From contig SFVX01000001.1 in the NCBI GenBank assembly GCA_004561445.1, positions 186,001 to 250,000 on the forward strand: a stretch of 64,000 nucleotides of DNA. The letters are read 5' to 3'. Below are positions 41,819 to 50,111 of this stretch, in pieces. The notes beneath the pieces were generated by a model. The model was not told where the DNA came from, made no database searches, and was given only the letters and a program-made list of their open reading frames with translations. Source of the stretch: a bacterium. GTDB lineage: Bacteria > Patescibacteriota > Saccharimonadia > Saccharimonadales > Saccharimonadaceae. Within the stretch, counting starts at the first letter, position 1; each line of letters begins with the position of its first letter. The position numbers were made by a program, and so were the translations under genes.

Positions 41819-43519
41819 TTATTTCTTGCGGCTTGCAATGTAGTATGCAGTTGCGGTGGTAAGACCAGCGATTGCAACCATTGCGGAGAGAACATTCTCG
41901 GCACCAGTCTTTGGAAGTTCTGGTGGAGTTACTGGTTCTTCTGGTTTGTCTTCACAGATTTTACCATCAAGTGTTACGTCAGCGGTGTCAGTCTTAGTAG
42001 TCTTGTCATCGTTGTTGTATTTACCACTCGCGGTGTTGGTGAGAGTAGATCCTTCACAGTTGTCGGCGAAGTCGCTGCTGATAGTAGCGTAGAAGTAAAT
42101 CGTAGCTTCAGTACCCTTGGCATAGTTGCCAATGTTGAGACCCTTGTCCGAGATAATATCATCGTTCATGGTCTTGCCGTTGGTGTTGGCTGCGTTGTAG
42201 AGAACAGTAGAACCCTTAACATAGCTGACACCTTTTGGAAGTACATCACGGATTACGACATTCTTAAGTTCGACGTCACCAGTGTTCTTGAATTGAATAC
42301 GGTAACGGACTTGGTTGCCAGCAGTGCCCTTGACGGATTCTGCCCAGCTATCGCCACCCTTGTTCTGAACCATCTTATTGATGGTGAAGTTTGGATGCTC
42401 TTCTGGTTTTTCTTCACAGACTTTACCATCGACGAGGACATCGGCAGTATCTTCTTTAGCAGTACCCTGACCACCACTTGCCTGAGCGACGTTGCGGAGG
42501 AGAGAGTTGCTACATTTTTCGCTTACTGCTTTATCGACAGTAGCATTGAAGTAAATCCAAGCGTTAGCACCGGCATTGTAGTCACCGATGTTCATACCGT
42601 TGTCGGTAATGATATTATCGCTAAGAGTTACACCCTTTGGATGTGCGGTGTTGAAGATAGTAGTAGTACCTTTAACATAGGTAAGACCTTTTGGAAGGAT
42701 GTCACGAATGGTGACATTTTTCAAAGTGGTGTTACCAGTGTTCTTGAAACCGATACGGTAACGAACGGTTTCGCCAGCCTTGGCTTTAACTTGCTCGCTC
42801 CAGGTGTCGGTACCGAGGATTTTAACTTCCTTGGTAATCTCGAGAGCTGGTTTGGCAGCAAATTGAGCTTTGACGTGGAAAGTTACATAACCAGAGTATT
42901 GAGAACAACCTGGGATTTTACCATCCATCTTGTCGTAACCTAGCAACATACCTTTGTTAGTAAAGAGGTCGTTGTTGGCAGTGTCAAGATTGAAGGTGCG
43001 AAGTTTACCATCTTTGGTGTTGTAATACTTTGCAGAACCCTTGACGTAGGCGAGATTAAACTTTTCACCATTTTTGGATTTGAAAGTGGTTTGGTCCCAA
43101 ACAGTGGTTGGTTTTGCGTTGGAAGATGAAATCTTACCGTTTACAGTGATAGAGGTGCTAGTGTCGGTTGGAAGTACGACATAAGCGCGGACGTTCTCAG
43201 CAACGAGGTTAAGGTTGCTAGCGGCGTTGTTGTGTACATACATACGAACAACATACTCTTTGCCATTCTCTACCTCAGTGGAGTCAGTCCAGTGATTCTT
43301 GCTTGCATCGCCGGTATATTCGGAAGCGGAGACGAAGTAGCGCTCATCACCAACTTCTTTATTATTATCGACGATAGAGTTGAAAGTAATGTGGTCGGCT
43401 GGTTTAGCCATCGTATAAGTAGTACGAGATGGTCCCCAAGCGAAGGCCACGAGAGCGCTTGTAGCGGCAATGACAGCAACGGCGCCAAAACCGAGACAAG
43501 CTTTAGTTGTTTTCTTCAT
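41819..43519 (-). CDS. LPKTG surface protein with two DUF11-type repeats
   Basis: 566 residues. There is a signal peptide (1-27), a unique domain (30-225), then two related repeats. Repeat 1 spans about 226-370 (VRYRIGFKNTGNTTLKNVTI, DILPKGLTYVKG) and repeat 2 about 377-525 (VRYRIQFKNTGDVELKNVVI, DVLPKGVSYVKG). Each ends in a TADV...DGK(V/I)CE motif. The C-terminus carries LPKTG (535-539), a hydrophobic helix and RKK: a sortase sorting signal. It should be covalently wall-linked or polymerised; no sortase gene is in the window. AAAGGAA precedes the ATG. Confidence 0.88.
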   Translation of the reverse strand: MKKTTKACLGFGAVAVIAATSALVAFAWGPSRTTYTMAKPADHITFNSIVDNNKEVGDERYFVSASEYTGDASKNHWTDSTEVENGKEYVVRMYVHNNAASNLNLVAENVRAYVVLPTDTSTSITVNGKISSSNAKPTTVWDQTTFKSKNGEKFNLAYVKGSAKYYNTKDGKLRTFNLDTANNDLFTNKGMLLGYDKMDGKIPGCSQYSGYVTFHVKAQFAAKPALEITKEVKILGTDTWSEQVKAKAGETVRYRIGFKNTGNTTLKNVTIRDILPKGLTYVKGTTTIFNTAHPKGVTLSDNIITDNGMNIGDYNAGANAWIYFNATVDKAVSEKCSNSLLRNVAQASGGQGTAKEDTADVLVDGKVCEEKPEEHPNFTINKMVQNKGGDSWAESVKGTAGNQVRYRIQFKNTGDVELKNVVIRDVLPKGVSYVKGSTVLYNAANTNGKTMNDDIISDKGLNIGNYAKGTEATIYFYATISSDFADNCEGSTLTNTASGKYNNDDKTTKTDTADVTLDGKICEDKPEEPVTPPELPKTGAENVLSAMVAIAGLTTATAYYIASRKK

Positions 43520-43661
43520 AATATAAATTCCTTTCTAAAATATTAGATCGAAAAGTTTAACTCTGTGAAAAGCCGCTTGTTAATGTGGCGCTTCTTGCAG
43601 GAACCTCCCAGTTCTTGTAATTAGCTGTATGTATTATAGCAAACTTTTTGCATTTTGTCAA
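43520..43661 (-). promoter_or_regulatory. Promoter and leader of the LPKTG protein gene
   Basis: TTGACA, 17 bp, TATAAT (43633-43661) almost identical to the promoters at 45900 and 47468. The roughly 108-nt leader has a GAAC/GTTC hairpin and shares TTAACAAGC with the leader at 47284. Confidence 0.85.
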
Positions 43662-43760
43662 TAGTATTATGTGAGATTTTACTTATGTTTATAAATATTA
43701 TATAGCTTATGCTTATTGTAGGATTTTTGCGATCCCGTTTGTGCTATTTCTATCTATAAA

Positions 43761-43785
43761 ATCAAACCATTGCTACATAAAACTT
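43761..43785 (+). repeat. 25-bp inverted repeat, copy E1
   Basis: Begins ATCAAACCATTGCTACATAA on the plus strand. It is 21/25 identical to copy E3 on the opposite strand, and marks the left end of secreted-protein module A, outside its 3' hairpin. Confidence 0.8.
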
Positions 43786-43790
43786 GGAAT

Positions 43791-43817
43791 AAGAGGGGTC
43801 TTTAGTCGACCCCTCTT
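43791..43817 (-). terminator. Hairpin after secreted protein A
   Basis: Perfect 10-bp stem AAGAGGGGTC/GACCCCTCTT. On the minus strand it is followed by ATTCCAAGTTTT rather than a clean T-tract. Confidence 0.6.
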
Positions 43818-43843
43818 ATAAGGTACATGGGATGAGTGGGGAT

Positions 43844-45037
43844 TTATTCCGGCGCGTCAAGAGAACCACTGTTGTCGTCGCCTTTTACGGCTTCTTCAAC
43901 AGTGTCGGAACTATGAGAGGATTGTGCCTCGTCTATAGTCTTATTCTCTGTCCCGGTAATGACGGTATAATCTTTGCCGCCAACGTTCTCGGTTCCGCCG
44001 TTGTTGTTACGGTCTCCGAGACTTTTATCGTTGGAAGGCTTAGAACCGCCGTTGTTGCTGCCTTTATCCTCGGTAGGAGCCTTCGGAGGCGTGTAAGTGT
44101 CCGGAGACTTAGGCTCAGAAGTCTGAGTCTTATCAGTCTTGTCTGGATCATTTGCGCCACCACCAAAGTCCGGATTGTCCGGTACCTGCCCCTGCGGACC
44201 AGCACTTGGGTCCTTCGGCTCCAACTCGATATCCGGAGTTTCCGGAGGAGTTGTATCGTCCTCAGGAGGAGTGCCAGTAGGAGGAGCCCAATACCCAACA
44301 TCTACAGGCTGATAGCCACATTCAAGACGAAGCTTGATGAGACCTGCCTTGCCGAAGTCAAAGACTAAAGCATGACCACCGGTATGCGTGCTGTTACGCA
44401 CAACAATGTCCGGCAAACCTGCAGCGCGTCCGTCATGATACATATACATGCTGGACGTATAATCGTCGAGTTTGACAATACTTACCGTGGCGTTGTCCCT
44501 TAAAACCTCAAGGTACTCCTCCACGCTAGCCTGCCAGTACTCTGGGTCCTTTATGAACTCGTCGGCAGTGTAATTCGGCTGTTGACCGATTGGCTGCTGC
44601 CAAGTTCCGTCGCGAAGGATCCTGTTGTTCGGTTTAACCACGTTTACATAATGCGTAATCTCAGCCGCGGCCAAGCAAGGGTCGGTTTTAAGCGCCCAAG
44701 CGAAGTCGCGATCTTCGTCCGCATCATAAACGTAATCAAGAACGTTACTATACTCACCGGCAGAGATATGCTCTGCGGCTGCCTCGTACACGTTCCAACC
44801 GAAGTTGTTTTTACCAACCCCGGCCTTGGCTTGTTCACTCGCAACTTTATAAGCTGCCTCGTCGTTAGCTTTGACTAACTCCAAGGTATGCTCGTCGCCA
44901 TTGATGGCGTTGTTGCGAATAACTATAGTATCGCTGTTTGCGATCGCTCTAGCAGTACTGCCGTTGATCGCAACAGCACCGATGAAGAACGTCGCTATAA
45001 GCAGGAGGACAGTGCCTCCCAAAAATGCTTTACGCAC
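43844..45037 (-). CDS. Secreted Pro/Asp-rich protein, paralogue A
   Basis: About 397 residues from a GTG at 45037, chosen because GGAAGGAAGG lies 8 nt upstream; a GTG three codons earlier lies inside that site. There is a signal peptide (RKAFLGGTVLLLIATFFIGAVA). An N-terminal domain (about 30-250) ends with YTSSMYMY and LRLECGYQPVDVGYW. A Pro/Thr/Asp/Gly-rich low-complexity stretch then includes EPKDPSAGPQGQVPDNPDFG. The tail is acidic, ending GSLDAPE. There is no LPxTG or other anchor. It is paralogous to 46048-47283, and the family is not recognised. It follows the coiled-coil membrane protein gene. Confidence 0.75.
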   Translation of the reverse strand: MRKAFLGGTVLLLIATFFIGAVAINGSTARAIANSDTIVIRNNAINGDEHTLELVKANDEAAYKVASEQAKAGVGKNNFGWNVYEAAAEHISAGEYSNVLDYVYDADEDRDFAWALKTDPCLAAAEITHYVNVVKPNNRILRDGTWQQPIGQQPNYTADEFIKDPEYWQASVEEYLEVLRDNATVSIVKLDDYTSSMYMYHDGRAAGLPDIVVRNSTHTGGHALVFDFGKAGLIKLRLECGYQPVDVGYWAPPTGTPPEDDTTPPETPDIELEPKDPSAGPQGQVPDNPDFGGGANDPDKTDKTQTSEPKSPDTYTPPKAPTEDKGSNNGGSKPSNDKSLGDRNNNGGTENVGGKDYTVITGTENKTIDEAQSSHSSDTVEEAVKGDDNSGSLDAPE

Positions 45038-45068
45038 ATCAATCACCTTCCTTCCTTGTGCGTATCAC

Positions 45069-45632
45069 TTAGCGATCGAAAAGATCGCAAATTGCGCTGG
45101 CTGCCCAGCCGGCGAGAATGCCGATGGCGCCCGAAAGAACGCAATTGAGCAACTTGGCGTATGTGGTAGCCTCGGCAAGGTTAGCCACCTGCACGCGGTT
45201 ACCTGCGGAATCGAGCGTCCAGCAGAGATAGTTGGATACGCTCGGCCAGCAGATGATACCTGCGCCAATGGCGGCAAGGATGCCTACGGCAATCGAAACT
45301 ATGATAGCCCAGGTAGCCATACGGTGCTGTCCACACTCGCGAATAATGTCAGCGGTGCGGCGATCGATGTGGCTGCGGGTATCGCTATGCTCGGCGCCAA
45401 TTCTGGTGCGCGTCGCTTCGTGCTCGGCGGTCGTGTGACTCTTGAGCTTCTTGGCGGCGTGACCGATGGCCTTAGCAGTAACCTCACGCGTTGTGTCGTG
45501 TTCTTTGCGGTTATCATCGCGGAGATTGGTACTCGCGCGGCCGACTCCCGTAAGCTGAACCTTGTTCGCTTCGTCGAGCATTTCCTGCAGTTCCTCAGGG
45601 GTCATAGCCCCAATATTCTTCACTTTACTCAT
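45069..45632 (-). CDS. Coiled-coil membrane protein of module A
   Basis: 187 residues. The N-terminal helical part (10-100) is rich in His, Arg, Glu and Thr, with repeated T/H-x-x-T/E-R patterns (STNLRDDNRKEHDTTREV, EHEATRTRIGAEHSDTRSHI). Two membrane helices follow (about 105-128 and 163-182) around a loop with Cys residues. The family is not recognised. Its composition is G+C-rich compared with the fibre locus. AGGAGGAATTATC precedes the ATG. It is the first gene after the 45900 promoter and is transcribed into paralogue A. Confidence 0.7.
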   Translation of the reverse strand: MSKVKNIGAMTPEELQEMLDEANKVQLTGVGRASTNLRDDNRKEHDTTREVTAKAIGHAAKKLKSHTTAEHEATRTRIGAEHSDTRSHIDRRTADIIRECGQHRMATWAIIVSIAVGILAAIGAGIICWPSVSNYLCWTLDSAGNRVQVANLAEATTYAKLLNCVLSGAIGILAGWAASAICDLFDR

Positions 45633-45928
45633 GATAATTCCTCCTTTTGGGGGTCTACCCCAGTGGCTCTTGGCCGATGGTGCACCTTTCTTGAAGGCGC
45701 TATTGACTGGAAAAAACTGAAAAATCTATATAAACACCCCAATAACGGAGGAGTGAATAGCCCGGATCGTGCACGATCATTTACCCCACATCCCAATGGG
45801 TGCTACACTAACTTACGTTTCGTGCAGCAATGGGTTGATTTAGTGCACTAATGTTAATTTGCCGCATCCTATAGAGCTTATCTATATTTTGCTGTGTCTA
45901 TTATAGCAAACTTTTTACATTTTGTCAA
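45633..45928 (-). promoter_or_regulatory. Promoter and long leader of module A
   Basis: TTGACA, 17 bp, TATAAT (45900-45928) on the minus strand. The leader, about 260 nt, holds inverted-repeat copy E4, a TGCTGCAC/GTGTAGCA stem with one G-U pair, and the palindrome GATCGTGCACGATC. No open frame of note lies in it. Confidence 0.8.
45815..45839 (-). repeat. 25-bp inverted repeat, copy E4
   Basis: On the minus strand begins ATCAACCCATTGCTGCACGA; it is the right-hand partner of E1 around module A. Confidence 0.7.
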
Positions 45929-45941
45929 TAGTATTATATAA

Positions 45942-45966
45942 ATAAAACCATTACCGGATAAAACTT
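45942..45966 (+). repeat. 25-bp inverted repeat, copy E2
   Basis: On the plus strand begins ATAAAACCATTACCGGATAA; it is the left end of module B. E1 and E2 also share the next bases (GGAATA..GAGG). Confidence 0.75.
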
Positions 45967-45969
45967 GGA

Positions 45970-46000
45970 ATAGAGGCGGGGATCGTGTCCCCACCTCTAT
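45970..46000 (-). terminator. Hairpin after secreted protein B
   Basis: ATAGAGGCGGGG/CCCCACCTCTAT with one mismatch, in the same position as the hairpin at 43791, followed by ATTCCAAGTTTT. Confidence 0.6.
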
Positions 46001-46047
46001 AAGGTGCGAGCTCATAGCTCTGGCTTTCCCTTCTGGGAGTTTACGAG

Positions 46048-47283
46048 TTACTCTGGAGCATCCATGGAGCCTTCGTTTGTGTCGCCCTTGACAGGTTCCT
46101 CAACGGTGTTATCGTTTTGGTTGTCGTAAGCTTCGTCAATTGAAGTGTCTCCATTTTGGCCGCCAACTACAACGTCATAGTCCTTACCGCCAACCTGCTC
46201 GGTGCCGCCATCGTTGTGATCCTCGATAGTCGGAGTCTTGCCGGGCTGAGTCGGTTTGGTCGGTACAGACGGTTCATTGTTGTCGGGCTCATACTCAGTT
46301 GCCGGTGGAGCGGGCGGAGTATAGGTGCTCGGCGAAGTAGGCTCAGGAGTCAAATCCGTATCCGTCTTGTCCGGATCATTGGCGCCACCGCCATAGTCCG
46401 GATTGTTCGGTACCTGTCCCTGCGGACCAGCATTTGGGTCCTTCGGCTCTGGAGTTGGATCAGGAGTCGGTGTAGGATCGGGGTCGGGAGTCGGCGTAGG
46501 TGTCGGGTCGGGATCAGGATTCGGAGTTGGGTCAGGAGTCGGCGTCGGATTGTCGTTAATCGGTGGAATGTTTGGCGTTGGCCAGTAAGGCGTATCAATA
46601 GGCTGATAGCCACATTCCAGACGATACTTCACGATACCGGGCTTACCAAGGTCGAATTGTACGAAGGTACCGCCAGAGTTGTTGGTATTTCGCACAATGA
46701 CGCTAGGACGATTGCCGTCAATCTGGTCTGGGTACATATACATGCTAGATGTATACGAATCAATCTTCTTGAGAGAGATTTCGCCCAAGCACAGACGCTC
46801 GGTAATCAGTTTAATCGCTCGGCTCCAATACTCGCCGTCACGCAGAAAGTGTTTGTGGGCCGCGTCGGCCCGCCGGCCGATAAGTTCGTTTTGCTCGTCG
46901 ATCAGGATAGGCTCGTCGAAGGCGAGAGTCTCATCCATATCTAGGGCGATTGCCGCACAGAGTGCGGGGTCGTGTTGGATGGAATTGAAGAAGTCGCCAG
47001 TGCCATCGTTCTTGGCGATAAAGCTTAAGACGTCTTCTGCTTCGCCATCCTTCACAGCGGTTTCAGCCCATTCTTTGCGGTTGGGGCCGAAATTGAAGTT
47101 GTTGTTGCCAATATCGTCCTCATTCACCATGTCGTTATAGTAAATGATTTCTCTACCGCCATTTGCGGCGGCGGCCTGTGCGGTGGTAATAAGGCGCGAG
47201 CCCACACCGGACATACCCAAGAGAAACACGGCAATAAAGGCCAAAACGGTCGTTGCTGCTGCAAATTTTCGTGTCTTTTTCAT
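46048..47283 (-). CDS. Secreted Pro/Asp-rich protein, paralogue B
   Basis: 411 residues from the ATG at 47283 (GAGGAGG 8 nt upstream). There is a signal peptide (about 5-37, ending AQAAA). The N-terminal domain ends YTSSMYMY..., then LECGYQPIDTPYW. A repetitive PTPDPTPNPDPDP linker (about 245-290) is followed by EPKDPNAGPQGQVPNNPDYG and GGTEQVGGKDYDVV. The tail ends GSMDAPE as in paralogue A. The linker length is where the two differ most. It has no anchor motif and no recognised family. Confidence 0.75.
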   Translation of the reverse strand: MKKTRKFAAATTVLAFIAVFLLGMSGVGSRLITTAQAAAANGGREIIYYNDMVNEDDIGNNNFNFGPNRKEWAETAVKDGEAEDVLSFIAKNDGTGDFFNSIQHDPALCAAIALDMDETLAFDEPILIDEQNELIGRRADAAHKHFLRDGEYWSRAIKLITERLCLGEISLKKIDSYTSSMYMYPDQIDGNRPSVIVRNTNNSGGTFVQFDLGKPGIVKYRLECGYQPIDTPYWPTPNIPPINDNPTPTPDPTPNPDPDPTPTPTPDPDPTPTPDPTPEPKDPNAGPQGQVPNNPDYGGGANDPDKTDTDLTPEPTSPSTYTPPAPPATEYEPDNNEPSVPTKPTQPGKTPTIEDHNDGGTEQVGGKDYDVVVGGQNGDTSIDEAYDNQNDNTVEEPVKGDTNEGSMDAPE

Positions 47284-47496
47284 GATTGACACCTCCTCTA
47301 AGATTTTGGAGACTCTCCTTCTTCGTAGCTTCGTGAGCGCGGAAGTGAAAGTCTACTGCATAACGGTGGTCTAATGGACCAGCCTCAGTTTTATGCAGTA
47401 ATGGTTCGATTTGCTTGTTAAGGCTCCGCATTCTGCTCCGCTAACAGGAGTGGCGATACATATACTAATTATAGCAAATTTTTCGTGTTCTGTCAA
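47284..47496 (-). promoter_or_regulatory. Promoter and leader of module B
   Basis: TTGACA, 17 bp, TATAAT (47468-47496). The roughly 178-nt leader has a CTCC/GGAG hairpin, then a perfect 9-bp stem ACTGCATAA/TTATGCAGT with inner GGTC/GACC. Its left arm lies in repeat copy E3. Confidence 0.8.
47386..47410 (-). repeat. 25-bp inverted repeat, copy E3
   Basis: On the minus strand begins ATCGAACCATTACTGCATAA; it is the right end of module B and the closest match to E1. Confidence 0.8.
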
Positions 47497-47550
47497 TAGC
47501 GTAAGGGGGTTTAATAGGGGTGAAGTTGGCATGCTTATGCTTCTTAATGC

Positions 47551-47556
47551 TATAAT
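47551..47556 (+). promoter_or_regulatory. -10 for the gene at 47565
   Basis: TGC-TATAAT, 8 nt before the ATG. Confidence 0.55.
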
Positions 47557-47564
47557 TAGATATT

Positions 47565-48092
47565 ATGGCACTAAATGGTAAGATTATTCAGCGCATAACA
47601 GGGGTCAAAAGTAGCGATGTAATGCACTCGTCGGGCTATGCAAATGCTCAAAATGCGGGCAGTTTTGGCGTAGCTGAAGGCGAGACTTTTGAGCAGAGGC
47701 AAGAAATCGAGAAAAACCGCAAAATTGTGCAAGGATATAATCGCGCAAAGGTGGCTCAGCGCACAAATATGATGCCAAAAGCGCGTACTTACCAACAGGA
47801 ATTAGAGGAAAAACGCCAGCGTAAGCTTGGCGATCAGACCGACAGCGCAGAACAGGAGCGTCAAGAGTTTAGCACGAGGTTGGAGCGCGGCGGCTTAAGG
47901 TCTTTTGAAGAGAGGCGCATAGGTGGATACGCTGATAGGCAAGCTACTTTTGTGGCACAAAAAGAAGCACGCACGGCGATTGGTCAGGCGCGTTCATCCG
48001 AAGCAAGACAAGCGATGGCGGCGCGCTTTAACGGTACTGCAAGACCAACGCCAAAGACTGGCGGGTTTGGCCCAAATTTTGGGCGTCATTAG
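47565..48092 (+). CDS. Basic hypothetical protein
   Basis: 175 residues, soluble, rich in Arg, Gln and Glu, mostly helical in the middle (EQRQEIEKNRKIVQGYNRAKVAQRT, EEKRQRKLGDQ). It has a flexible basic Gly/Pro C-terminus (RFNGTARPTPKTGGFGPNFGRH). It may bind nucleic acid by charge only; no domain is recognised. Its end overlaps the convergent prmC 3' end by 65 bp. Confidence 0.6.
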   Translation: MALNGKIIQRITGVKSSDVMHSSGYANAQNAGSFGVAEGETFEQRQEIEKNRKIVQGYNRAKVAQRTNMMPKARTYQQELEEKRQRKLGDQTDSAEQERQEFSTRLERGGLRSFEERRIGGYADRQATFVAQKEARTAIGQARSSEARQAMAARFNGTARPTPKTGGFGPNFGRH

Positions 48093-48978
48093 AGGCCACT
48101 GACACATATTCCTGAAGTATATTTTTCTCGGCGGCATAGTCGAGAATGGCTTGATGTTGGCAAATATCCGCCTCGAGTACGAGAAAACCGCCCTTTTTGA
48201 GGTGCTTTGGGGCTTTATCGATGAGATTTTTTATGAGGCCGAGACCGTAATTTGAGGCATAAAGAGCAAGTTTTGGTTCGTATTTGAGAGTGTTTTTGTC
48301 GATCCAAGGCCAAGCTTTGTCGACGTAAGGGAGATTTGCAACAATAATGTCGAAAGTTTGGTTTTTGAAGGCTTTAGATTTTAGGAGGTTGGATTTGACC
48401 CAACTTATGCTTTTAATTTGGAGTTTTTGGGCGTTATACTCGGCACAGGCGAGTGCCTTGGCGGAAATGTCAGAAGCTACGATCTGAATATTCGCCTCTG
48501 GCTCGGCGTGGTTTTTGGTGCTTTGCGAAAGTTTGCTGGCGAGACTTAGCGCAATGCAACCACTACCGGTGCCAAGATCAAGGATTTTAATAGGCTCGCC
48601 TGATTGGATGGTTTGGACGGCTTTAGCAGTTCCGGTGGTTTTGGCGGGCTTAACGGCATTGGTGCTAAGTTTTTGATAGAGTTCGCTTGCGATGTCGACA
48701 AGAGCTTCGGTCTCTGGGCGTGGAATTAGAACGTCTCGCGTGAGATAAAACTTGTGGCCATAGAATTCTTTGTAGCCCAAGATATAGGCAAGTGGTTCGT
48801 GTTTTTGACGACGCAAAAGCATGTCGTCGACGACTTTTTGTTGCTCTGCGGTCAATTCTTCGTCGGCGTGAGCGTGCAAAAAGGTGCGATCTTTGTCGAA
48901 AATGCTGGCAAGAATAAGTTCTGCGTCGAGACGGTCGATGGAAGAGCTGGCTTTTTTAAGCCATGAGTTCACGTTCAT
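48028..48978 (-). CDS. prmC: Release factor glutamine methyltransferase
   Basis: 316 residues from the ATG at 48978, inside the end of prfA. The N-terminal helical domain opens MNVNSWLKKASSSIDRLDAELILA. The methyltransferase core shows RPETEALVDIA, motif I ILDLGTGSGCIALSLA, and VANLPYVDKAW in place of the usual NPPY. It methylates the Gln of the GGQ motif of release factors. Its overlap with prfA by 23 bp matches its substrate. The Pro-to-Leu change in the NPPY motif is unusual but keeps the Asn and Tyr. Confidence 0.9.
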   Translation of the reverse strand: MNVNSWLKKASSSIDRLDAELILASIFDKDRTFLHAHADEELTAEQQKVVDDMLLRRQKHEPLAYILGYKEFYGHKFYLTRDVLIPRPETEALVDIASELYQKLSTNAVKPAKTTGTAKAVQTIQSGEPIKILDLGTGSGCIALSLASKLSQSTKNHAEPEANIQIVASDISAKALACAEYNAQKLQIKSISWVKSNLLKSKAFKNQTFDIIVANLPYVDKAWPWIDKNTLKYEPKLALYASNYGLGLIKNLIDKAPKHLKKGGFLVLEADICQHQAILDYAAEKNILQEYVSVASNDAQNLGQTRQSLALVLQYR

Positions 48979-49987
48979 GGAGAATGAGGGCCTCGATAAT
49001 GTCTTGGATGTCACCATTCATGGCAGCTTGAATATTGCTACGAGAATAGTGAATGCGATGGTCGGTGATGCGATCTTGCGGGTAATTGTAAGTACGGATT
49101 TTCTCGGAACGGTCGCCGGTGCCAATGAGGGTTTTGCGAGCATCGGAAGCCTTGGCGCGATCATCGGCGATTTTGCGCTCAAGCAAACGCGAACGGAGCA
49201 CAGTCATGGCGCGCTCACGGTTTTGTTGCTGAGAACGTTCGTCTTGCATAGTAACAACAATACCGGTCGGGAGATGCGTGATACGAACAGCGGAGTCGGT
49301 CGTATTGACGCCCTGCCCACCGTGGCCGCCAGAACGATAAATGTCGATGCGAAGATCTTCGGGCTTGATTTCAATATCGGTTTCTTCAGCCTCTGGGAGG
49401 ACGGCAACCGTAGCAGTGCTAGTATGAATGCGGCCCTGACTCTCGGTAACTGGAATACGCTGGACGCGATGAACGCCACCTTCGAATTTGAGCTTGCCAT
49501 ATGGCTCTTCGCCAGAGATACGGACGATGACCTCCTTGTAGCCGCCAGCATCGTTAACAGACTCGGACTCGAGCTCAACTTTGAGGCCGTGAGTCTCGGC
49601 GTAACGAAGATACATGCGATAAAGATCGCCAGCAAAAAGCGAAGCTTCGTCGCCACCGGCGCCGGCGCGAATTTCTAGAATGGCAGCTTTGTCGTCGTTT
49701 GGATCACGCGGAATTAGCATTTCGGTGAGTTTTTGCTCAATTTCAGCGTATTCGCGTTCAAATTCTGGCTTCATGTCGGCAAAATCTGGATCATTGCTTG
49801 CCATTTCGATATCTGCCTCGAGCTGAGTGCGCTTTTTGCCGAGTTCAAGGAGAGTGTTTATCTCGCCGAGGCGGCGGTTCTTGGCGGCAAAGTTTTTGTC
49901 GGCATAAGAATCTGGCTGCGACAAAAAGTCGGTTAGCTCTGTTTTTTCTGCGTTTAAAGCATCAAAATCCAATTGAAGATTACTCAT
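48956..49987 (-). CDS. prfA: Peptide chain release factor 1
   Basis: 343 residues. The GGQ motif is in YRSGGHGGQGVNTTDSAVRITHLPTG, followed by DERSQQQNRERAMTVLRSRLLE. The mid-domain (IEIRAGAGGDEASLFAGDLYRMYLRYAE) and the tRNA-mimic region fit RF1, which reads UAA and UAG. TGT-TATAAT lies 8 nt before the ATG (49996-50004), so the leader is at most a couple of nucleotides. It is coupled to prmC. Confidence 0.93.
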   Translation of the reverse strand: MSNLQLDFDALNAEKTELTDFLSQPDSYADKNFAAKNRRLGEINTLLELGKKRTQLEADIEMASNDPDFADMKPEFEREYAEIEQKLTEMLIPRDPNDDKAAILEIRAGAGGDEASLFAGDLYRMYLRYAETHGLKVELESESVNDAGGYKEVIVRISGEEPYGKLKFEGGVHRVQRIPVTESQGRIHTSTATVAVLPEAEETDIEIKPEDLRIDIYRSGGHGGQGVNTTDSAVRITHLPTGIVVTMQDERSQQQNRERAMTVLRSRLLERKIADDRAKASDARKTLIGTGDRSEKIRTYNYPQDRITDHRIHYSRSNIQAAMNGDIQDIIEALILHERELMA

Positions 49988-50074
49988 TTAGCCATATTAT
50001 AACATATTAACGGCAGTTCGTGAACTTGCGAAAGCCGAGGGGGCTTCAATGTAAAATACGGCGATAAGTTAGTT

Positions 50075-50103
50075 TTTGAAGGCACTACAAGATGTGCTAT
50101 AAT
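50075..50103 (+). promoter_or_regulatory. tRNA-Val promoter
   Basis: TTTGAA, 17 bp ending TGTGC, TATAAT. Confidence 0.75.
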
Positions 50104-50111
50104 CTGGCTAT

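Noticed and set aside
41819..41925. A sortase gene expected near the LPKTG protein
   Set aside because: No protein in the window has the TLxTC sortase motif; it must be encoded elsewhere.
43520..43632. A fifth copy of the 25-bp inverted repeat in the LPKTG gene leader
   Set aside because: Only TTAACAAGC and a later TTAAAC are shared; the AACCATT core is absent.
44871..45851. 326-codon plus-strand frame across the module A genes
   Set aside because: It crosses two minus-strand genes with signal peptide and ribosome-binding sites, and also the leader; it has no domain of its own.
46440..46560. Short tandem repeats in paralogue B that could suggest a CRISPR-like array
   Set aside because: They encode the Pro-Thr-Asp linker in frame, with units of 6-12 bp and no spacers. 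No CRISPR array was seen in the window.
46156..46944. 262-codon plus-strand frame with Arg/Val repeats
   Set aside because: Antisense of the Pro/Asp/Thr repeat region of paralogue B.
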